Positions 41,673 to 46,892 of a stretch of DNA of 46,892 bases are shown piece after piece (position 1 is the first letter of the stretch; every line of letters begins with the position of its first letter). The notes under the pieces were generated by a model, which searched no databases, had not been told where the DNA came from, and saw only the letters and a list, made by a program, of their open reading frames with translations. The position numbers and the translations under genes are program-made. Origin of the DNA: Treponema sp. (GTDB lineage: Bacteria; Spirochaetota; Spirochaetia; Treponematales; Treponemataceae); contig JAFUHS010000153.1 in assembly GCA_017468745.1 (NCBI GenBank), positions 1-46,892 of the forward strand, read 5' to 3'.

Positions 41673-42923
41673 TTACCTAAAACTAAAAAATAAAACGAAT
41701 GTACTAATTAAAAGATACAGACCATTCATAATAGCACTTATTGGGGGTGAAAGAAAAGGCAGAATCAGGCAAATAATTATCCCGAAGAGACCTGTATACA
41801 AAAAAAGAAATACAAGGGGAGCAAGAAAAAGCGAGGCTATTATCCCCTGAGGCATCAAAGTTCCGAATAATTTTATTGAAACAGGAGCTGTGGCAAGTTG
41901 AGCTGCCGTTGAGTCAGAAAGCGACAGGCGCAGACGATGAGGAATAAAAACCGGGTATACTTTTCTAAAGACCTTGCCAAAAATTATAATTCCTCCAAGG
42001 GAAGCATACGAAAACATAAAAGCAGGTTCAAAAATATGATTAGAAAAAATCAGAATATGCAGAATAAAGCAGAGCGAAAGCAGCGTCAAAGCATCCGGTC
42101 TGTTCATTCGAAAAAGCGAATTCAAATATAGGATAAGTGCGGCAAGAAAGGCTCTGAATAAAGACGGGGAAATTCCTGCGAAAAAGACGAAAAAACTTAC
42201 GGCACAGAGCTGGAGAGCATCCCCGAAATTGCGTCCCCCTGCCTTACGGCCAAAAAAACAGGCGACAGCTCCGAAAAGTCCCAGATGCATTCCTGAAAGA
42301 GCGAGTATGTGAGAGAGTCCTGAATTTCTGAATGCATCAGAAATAGATTTTTCTGTATATTCCCGGCTTCCCGTAAGCAGAGCCAACAAAAGACCTCCAG
42401 CCTTTCCCCAGCTGTACATAAGCCTCTTGAATTGAAGTCGGCAGACAGCCCTAAAACGATAAAGTCTGCTTAATAAAGAATTTCCCTCCCAGCCAAGACC
42501 AAAAGCTTCTTTTACGAGATAAGAATCTTCAAATTCTGTTTTTTTTATCTTCTCCACAGAAAGACGCAAACGGGCACCGCTTTCAATAAGGGGAATTTTT
42601 CCATCATCCGTTTTCGCCCTGCTATAAAGCTTTCCGGGGTAAAAAGATTCGACGATAGCTTCCGGTATATAGAGAGTCACATCTCCACTGGCTTCAGAAA
42701 CAGCCGTCTCAGAAGCAGCCCTGAAAAGAACAAAACCGGTCTTGTAGGAAGAGCCGAACAGGGGACTTTTGACAGGATTTGAGGAAACCCAGCCTTCTAA
42801 AGTCCTAATCTGTGTCTTATCCAAAAGCGAATGAAAAGTCCGGCATTTTTTTACCGGTACAATTCCCGAATAAAAAAGGAAGGCCAGTATTCCTGCGGAT
42901 AAAAACAAAGGATTTTTTACCAA
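41673..42923 (-). CDS. ComEC/Rec2-like membrane protein
   Basis: A 416-aa polytopic protein with an N-terminal OB-like part (residues about 30-130) and the ComEC core, including the hallmark FRNSGLSHILALSGMHLG and 7-9 hydrophobic segments. Full-length ComEC also has a C-terminal metallo-beta-lactamase domain; it is absent here. The start appears to be TTG at 42923, overlapping the upstream stop; a later start is possible. It may form a DNA-uptake channel or a reduced relative. Confidence 0.75.
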   Translation of the reverse strand: MVKNPLFLSAGILAFLFYSGIVPVKKCRTFHSLLDKTQIRTLEGWVSSNPVKSPLFGSSYKTGFVLFRAASETAVSEASGDVTLYIPEAIVESFYPGKLYSRAKTDDGKIPLIESGARLRLSVEKIKKTEFEDSYLVKEAFGLGWEGNSLLSRLYRFRAVCRLQFKRLMYSWGKAGGLLLALLTGSREYTEKSISDAFRNSGLSHILALSGMHLGLFGAVACFFGRKAGGRNFGDALQLCAVSFFVFFAGISPSLFRAFLAALILYLNSLFRMNRPDALTLLSLCFILHILIFSNHIFEPAFMFSYASLGGIIIFGKVFRKVYPVFIPHRLRLSLSDSTAAQLATAPVSIKLFGTLMPQGIIASLFLAPLVFLFLYTGLFGIIICLILPFLSPPISAIMNGLYLLISTFVLFFSFR

Positions 42924-44122
42924 TTCAATTTTGCGAGAGATTCTTTTGCCGCATCGATAACTTCCAGCGGATATGTGAGATATGTTACAGTCAGCAGTGT
43001 ATCAAAGGCAGTTTTGTCTCCCAGCACTCCTAATGCAGATATGAGAGCAAGAACAACGCTCTTGGCAGGCATTTTGCCGTCGGCCGAGCCGACCTCTACT
43101 TTGCCATTGCATTCTGAGAGCATATCCGTAAGAGTTTGAGCCAGAGAAGACGAAGGTATCTGAACGGAAGTTTTTATTATTTTGATAAAATCTTCCTCAG
43201 TCATGCTTCCGTCTTCATAGGCCTTTTTTGCAAGAATAACATTACTGTTAATAACGCCGGATGCATGGGACCATTTATATTTGGTTAAAACTTCCTGTGT
43301 CTCCAGCTGTAATGCAGTGAATGCTTTTTTTGACTCCTCATCGGATGCTTTCATTTTCTCTGCATTATTAATAGCGATTAAAAGTACATTTTCGGCAATG
43401 GAACACAAAGAATTCTCAGAAATTTTTTCTGAATTGTGCAAAAGATTGAAAAAATGAGCTGAATTCACAATATTTGAGATTGAAAAAATTTTAATTACAT
43501 CGGCAAAGGAATCTTTTGAGAGAAGAAGAAGGGCTTCATCCGTGCTTTTTTTATATTCCGGCCAAATATTAGACGACCAGATATTGTAAATTATAGACAG
43601 AGAATTTTCGTTCCCTTCTTGCCCCAGAGTAACGATGGCTCCTTCCATGACATTTTCAGATGACTCACCCGCCTTATAAGCGGCAGATAAATAATCATTA
43701 AGGAAGTCAACAAGAAGAGATTTGTCGTCATTGGAATAGAGATTAAGTTTTTCAATGATTGATTTGCGTAAATCCTTGTTTTTGAAGATTTTGAAAATGG
43801 CCATCAGCCGCTCTGAGATTAGTTTCTGGCTTGAGACCGTGAGCTGCCTGATTTTTTCAGGCTCTGACGGAAGAGCCTGTACGGTGACGGTTGTCAGACT
43901 GATGAATTCCGCATCGGCTGAAAGAGAAGCCGCGTGCTCAATGGAAAAATCCAGACTTTTTTTTATGACAGGAAAAATACTATTGTCTTTTATGTTTTGG
44001 ATAATCTTAATTTTTTCGGCCAGACTTCCCTTTACAAAGGCTTTTTCACTGGCTGATGTAGCAGCAAAAAGAAGAGAAGAAATCAAAATCAAAAAATGAA
44101 TAAGGAAAATTCTTTTTTTCAT
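42917..44122 (-). CDS. Exported helical-repeat protein
   Basis: A 401-aa protein with signal peptide (IHFLILISSLLFAAT). The mature part is almost wholly helical with HEAT-like pairs of 35-40 residues; no catalytic motif. It lies two bases after the PilZ gene stop and overlaps the ComEC-like gene. It may be a periplasmic scaffold; no known family is recognised. Confidence 0.62.
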   Translation of the reverse strand: MKKRIFLIHFLILISSLLFAATSASEKAFVKGSLAEKIKIIQNIKDNSIFPVIKKSLDFSIEHAASLSADAEFISLTTVTVQALPSEPEKIRQLTVSSQKLISERLMAIFKIFKNKDLRKSIIEKLNLYSNDDKSLLVDFLNDYLSAAYKAGESSENVMEGAIVTLGQEGNENSLSIIYNIWSSNIWPEYKKSTDEALLLLSKDSFADVIKIFSISNIVNSAHFFNLLHNSEKISENSLCSIAENVLLIAINNAEKMKASDEESKKAFTALQLETQEVLTKYKWSHASGVINSNVILAKKAYEDGSMTEEDFIKIIKTSVQIPSSSLAQTLTDMLSECNGKVEVGSADGKMPAKSVVLALISALGVLGDKTAFDTLLTVTYLTYPLEVIDAAKESLAKLNW

Positions 44123-44123
44123 G

Positions 44124-45326
44124 CTACACTTGTTCGCTTCCGCTTACGGTTTCACTGACAAGAACCTTTGTGTCTTCCACATTTTCATCACCAGTAGGCG
44201 GCTGATTATTTTCTTCGGATTCATGCTGAATGTCTTCACTTGAATTCTCCCCTTTAAGAGTGTAATTCCCATCGTGAATTTGAGCGGCTTCCAGCTCTTC
44301 TTCCTGCTCGACTTCCGCAAGTGCAGTAAGCTCGTCTTTTTTCTCTTCTGAGAGGTCACGGTAAATGAATGCGAGAATATTATTTTTCATTTCTTTTTCG
44401 ATGTGGAGACACTCAAAATGCAAGCGGGATTGATTTTGCTGGGCGTTATACTCAACCGCACGGATAATGCCAAACATCACGATAAAATTGCCGTCTATCT
44501 CAAACTGAATCTTTATTTTTATGTTTTGCCGCCCCTTTCCGCCGATACGAATCATTGCCCCGTCTTCAGAGATATCCTCAAGGAGACATTTATATCCAGG
44601 ATCCACCTCGACGGAATCGAAAGAAGGCTCTTCTTCCTCAATAAAATAAAGCTGTGCATAGATTTGGCAGGCAGCCCTTATAGACTTCCGTTTTTGAGCA
44701 CGCTCAAGTTTGTTCGTGTGGGCAAGATAGATGACGCTCTGCCCCTGAAAAACACCGGAATTAGTGACCCTTGTATCAAAAACATAGCCGGCATCGCCCT
44801 TTCGCCAGAGATAGACGCTGATATCCTTCATGACCCACTGATTTCCGTCGATTACACGGACATTTTTTTGCAAAGGAAGGCGAATAATAAGTTCATGACC
44901 GACACTTAAAATTTCTGATGAAAAAACACCTTTTCCTTTGAGAATAATCCTGAGCCGCTGACCTTTTTCAAGGTATTTCGTTGATTCGAGACCTTTTTTG
45001 TTTTCATGGTCAAGGTCGATTTTTGTGCGGTAGTTATAAAGCTTATTTATAAAATTCTGTGTAGATTCAAGGGACTCCGTGCCATTTGCTTTTGAATCCA
45101 AGACAATCTTCGAAATAGCCATGTTAAGCGTAGGAACGGAAACATAAAGCTGCATGGGTTCTTCAATTTCGGCTTCTTTTGCAAGCTTCCAGAGTAAAGT
45201 GATTTCGCTAAATTTAAAACCTTTATCCTGCCCCATCATAAAAAACTGAATCGGAACCTGAAAGATAACCAGCAGTTTTATAATGAGAAAAATGCAGATA
45301 ACTGTTATAAATAAAACTAAAAACAC
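44124..45326 (-). CDS. Membrane-anchored PilZ-domain protein
   Basis: A 400-aa predicted c-di-GMP receptor. A single N-terminal membrane segment (LVLFITVICIFLIIKLLVI) is followed by a helical part and a beta domain (about 110-205). The PilZ domain (about 208-320) shows both ligand motifs: R209-A-Q-K-R213 (RxxxR) and DISEDG at 251-256 (DxSxxG). The tail (about 325-400) is acidic and disordered. The GTG start at 45326 comes four bases after the rfbD stop. It probably links c-di-GMP to motility or envelope functions in this spirochaete. Confidence 0.85.
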   Translation of the reverse strand: MFLVLFITVICIFLIIKLLVIFQVPIQFFMMGQDKGFKFSEITLLWKLAKEAEIEEPMQLYVSVPTLNMAISKIVLDSKANGTESLESTQNFINKLYNYRTKIDLDHENKKGLESTKYLEKGQRLRIILKGKGVFSSEILSVGHELIIRLPLQKNVRVIDGNQWVMKDISVYLWRKGDAGYVFDTRVTNSGVFQGQSVIYLAHTNKLERAQKRKSIRAACQIYAQLYFIEEEEPSFDSVEVDPGYKCLLEDISEDGAMIRIGGKGRQNIKIKIQFEIDGNFIVMFGIIRAVEYNAQQNQSRLHFECLHIEKEMKNNILAFIYRDLSEEKKDELTALAEVEQEEELEAAQIHDGNYTLKGENSSEDIQHESEENNQPPTGDENVEDTKVLVSETVSGSEQV

Positions 45327-45329
45327 ACC

Positions 45330-46256
45330 TTATTCTACTATATCAATGCGTTTCTTGTCAAAGTGTGGGGAATTTATGAATTTTCTGAGGCTTTCCTTCC
45401 AGTCAGGGATTACAATCCCCAATGTTTTCTGAATCTTTGACTTGTCAAGGACTGAATAAGCTGGTCTTTTCGCAGGCGTGGGATATTCCTCTGTGGTGCA
45501 GGGATTGACCAGACACTTTTCGTTCCTGAGGATTCCCGCCTCAAAAGCCTGTTTTTTGATTTCCTTGGTGAAGTCAAACCAGGTCGTCTCCCCCTCGTCA
45601 GTCACATGATAGATTCCATTGGGAACTTTTTGAAAATCGCTTTTTTCCTCTGGATTTCCGAGGCGACTCTCAATGATTCTTGCAATCACGGAAGAAAGAG
45701 TGAGGCAGTTTGTAGGCGTTCCCCTCTGGTCAGCGACGACTTTGACGCTTTCCCGGCTGTTCATGGCACGAATCATGGTATAGACGAAATTTTTTCCGTA
45801 AAAACCGTAGAGCCAGGCCGTGCGCAAAATGTAAAAATCATCTGTTTCTGAGGATACAGCCTTTTCGCCAGCGGCCTTTGTCTCGCCGTAAACTCCGATT
45901 GGCTTAATGGGAGTGTCTTCTGCAATTGGAGAAGAAGCCGAGCCGTCAAAAACATAGTCAGTTGAAATATGGATAAGGGGACAGCCGATTTTTTTTGAAA
46001 GTCTGGCTATATTTCGCGGTCCTTCTTCATTCAGGGCGCGGGCAAAATCAGCGTCGGTCTCAGCCTTATCCACGGCCGTGTAAGCCGCGCAGTTTACGAT
46101 AAATGAAATGTCCTTACCTGAGGCAAAGCCTTCAAGGGCAGCATAATCAAGGATAGAGACATTGCTATCAGTTCCTGTGTAAGAAAGATTTTTTTCTTCA
46201 AGAGTGCGGCACAATTGCGTGCCCAGCATGCCGTTACAGCCGATAATCCAAACCAT
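45330..46256 (-). CDS. rfbD: dTDP-4-dehydrorhamnose reductase
   Basis: A 308-aa NADPH-dependent reductase catalysing the last step of dTDP-L-rhamnose synthesis. GCNGMLGTQL is the dinucleotide loop; STDYVFDG and the YGETKAAGEK triad segment (Tyr-x-x-x-Lys) are catalytic; PTNCLTLS is a substrate motif. I use the ATG at 46256, where the Rossmann strand MVWIIG begins; the 13 upstream codons carry no domain. It lies downstream of rfbB on the same strand. Confidence 0.93.
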   Translation of the reverse strand: MVWIIGCNGMLGTQLCRTLEEKNLSYTGTDSNVSILDYAALEGFASGKDISFIVNCAAYTAVDKAETDADFARALNEEGPRNIARLSKKIGCPLIHISTDYVFDGSASSPIAEDTPIKPIGVYGETKAAGEKAVSSETDDFYILRTAWLYGFYGKNFVYTMIRAMNSRESVKVVADQRGTPTNCLTLSSVIARIIESRLGNPEEKSDFQKVPNGIYHVTDEGETTWFDFTKEIKKQAFEAGILRNEKCLVNPCTTEEYPTPAKRPAYSVLDKSKIQKTLGIVIPDWKESLRKFINSPHFDKKRIDIVE

Positions 46257-46274
46257 AAGTCTTTTATACCCCCT

Positions 46275-46349
46275 CACAGAGGGCACAGAGTTCACAGAGG
46301 AAATTCTGCATTAGGAAATCTTTCTCTGTGTACTCCTAAGCTCCGTGAG
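46275..46349. repeat. CACAGAG tandem and inverted repeat
   Basis: Three CACAGAG units spaced nine bases (46275, 46284, 46293) face one CTCTGTG (46324-46330) and CTCCGTGAG (46341-46349). The region fills the gap between rfbB and rfbD. Similar CTCTGTG repeats are known as intergenic junk in many bacterial genomes. It could fold into a hairpin. Confidence 0.65.
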
Positions 46350-46355
46350 TAATTT

Positions 46356-46892
46356 TTATTTTCTTTCGCCGTAGTTTTTTGAAATCCAGTTTTTGTACTC
46401 GCCGCTCAAAATGTGGTCTACCCAGTCCTTGTGGGAAAGATACCAATTTACCGTAAGCTCTAAGCCCTGCTCGAAGGTCATTTTTCGCTCCCATTTAAGC
46501 TCTTTTTTGATTTTTGAGCAGTCGATTGCATAGCGGGCATCGTGACCGGGGCGGTCTTTTACATGAACGATTGTCTTTTCAACATCTTCTGCGGATTTGT
46601 TTACTTTTGGAGCGGTAAGCTCGATTACTTTGTGCAAAAGCTTGATGTTCTGCCATTCGTTTTCGCCGCCGATGTTGTATTTTTCGCCTGTCTTACCAGA
46701 ATTTACAATCTGCCATACAGCCCTGTTGTGATCCTCGACATAAATCCAGTCGCGGATATTCTTTCCCTCACCGTAAACAGGAAGGTTCTTTCCGTCGCGG
46801 ATATTTGAAATCATAAGAGGAAGGAGTTTTTCCGGGAACTGATAAGGCCCGTAGTTGTTGGTGCAGTTTGAGAGAGTAATCGGAAGACCGTA
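46356..46892 (-). CDS. rfbB: dTDP-glucose 4,6-dehydratase, C-terminal part
   Basis: The last 178 codons are inside the window; the gene continues to the right. Visible blocks are SNCTNNYGPYQFPEKLLPLM, GEGKNIRDWIYVEDH, KYNIGG and VKDRPGHDARYAID, typical of RfbB/RmlB. It dehydrates dTDP-glucose for rhamnose synthesis and pairs with rfbD. The N-terminal NAD-binding part is not visible. Confidence 0.93.
   Translation of the reverse strand, partial: YGLPITLSNCTNNYGPYQFPEKLLPLMISNIRDGKNLPVYGEGKNIRDWIYVEDHNRAVWQIVNSGKTGEKYNIGGENEWQNIKLLHKVIELTAPKVNKSAEDVEKTIVHVKDRPGHDARYAIDCSKIKKELKWERKMTFEQGLELTVNWYLSHKDWVDHILSGEYKNWISKNYGERK

Noticed and set aside
46275-46349. CRISPR-like array
   Set aside because: Units are only seven bases long with two-base spacers and no cas genes are near.

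Overview
The window looks like a chromosome segment of a host-associated spirochaete, most likely a Treponema. It carries a P83/100-family protein with a long Ala/Lys/Glu coiled coil, many Sec-type and lipobox-bearing envelope proteins of kinds common in treponemes, and base composition in the low-to-mid 40s percent GC. This is a by-eye assignment; no rRNA or other marker is present. I saw no tRNA, rRNA, CRISPR array, reverse transcriptase, transposase, integrase or phage gene.

Left core (1-8770): the 5' end of mnmA faces a 23S/tRNA uracil methyltransferase gene, followed by a PQQ-like propeller protein and the P83/100 protein. Convergent to these is the conserved set rpsF-ssb-rpsR-rplI, with dnaB behind a terminator.

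Lipoprotein and radical SAM block (8766-21958, minus strand): one strong promoter at 22016-22043 precedes four large surface lipoproteins. One carries pre-peptidase-C-like repeats and one carries BspA-type leucine-rich plus InlB-type repeats. A stable hairpin then separates them from a small lipoprotein that overlaps a radical SAM/SPASM enzyme gene, followed by an exported transglutaminase-like protein. The small lipoprotein and enzyme match the functionally undescribed rSAM/lipoprotein pair known mostly from Bacteroidetes.

Accessory region (about 22100-35400): it is bracketed by two direct copies of the last 332 bp of glgA. Its main element is a minus-strand envelope operon starting at 32929: two LPP20-like proteins, an exported CxxCxGxG protein, a CsgG-like/DUF4384 protein, a leucine-rich protein, a three-helix membrane protein, a small charged-tail protein, and a 1061-aa exported beta-propeller/caspase protein. 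Next to it are a second copy of the membrane/small-protein pair (with the opposite tail charge and a 44-aa lipoprotein), remnants of a third copy, and a decayed GNAT toxin-antitoxin-like module. The two XRE regulator genes (one intact, one with a nonsense codon) are each divergent from a lipoprotein operon with a matching promoter architecture. This caspase system, with apparent exchange of its sensor part, and the radical SAM pair are the best candidates for undescribed biology.

Right core (35034-46892): glgA and an aminotransferase, with an AAA-ATPase/PD-(D/E)XK gene joined to the glgA stop; an exported hypothetical protein; two pseudouridine synthases; rsmA; a ComEC-like membrane protein; a helical exported protein; a membrane-anchored PilZ (c-di-GMP) protein; and the dTDP-rhamnose genes rfbD and rfbB (the latter cut by the window end).
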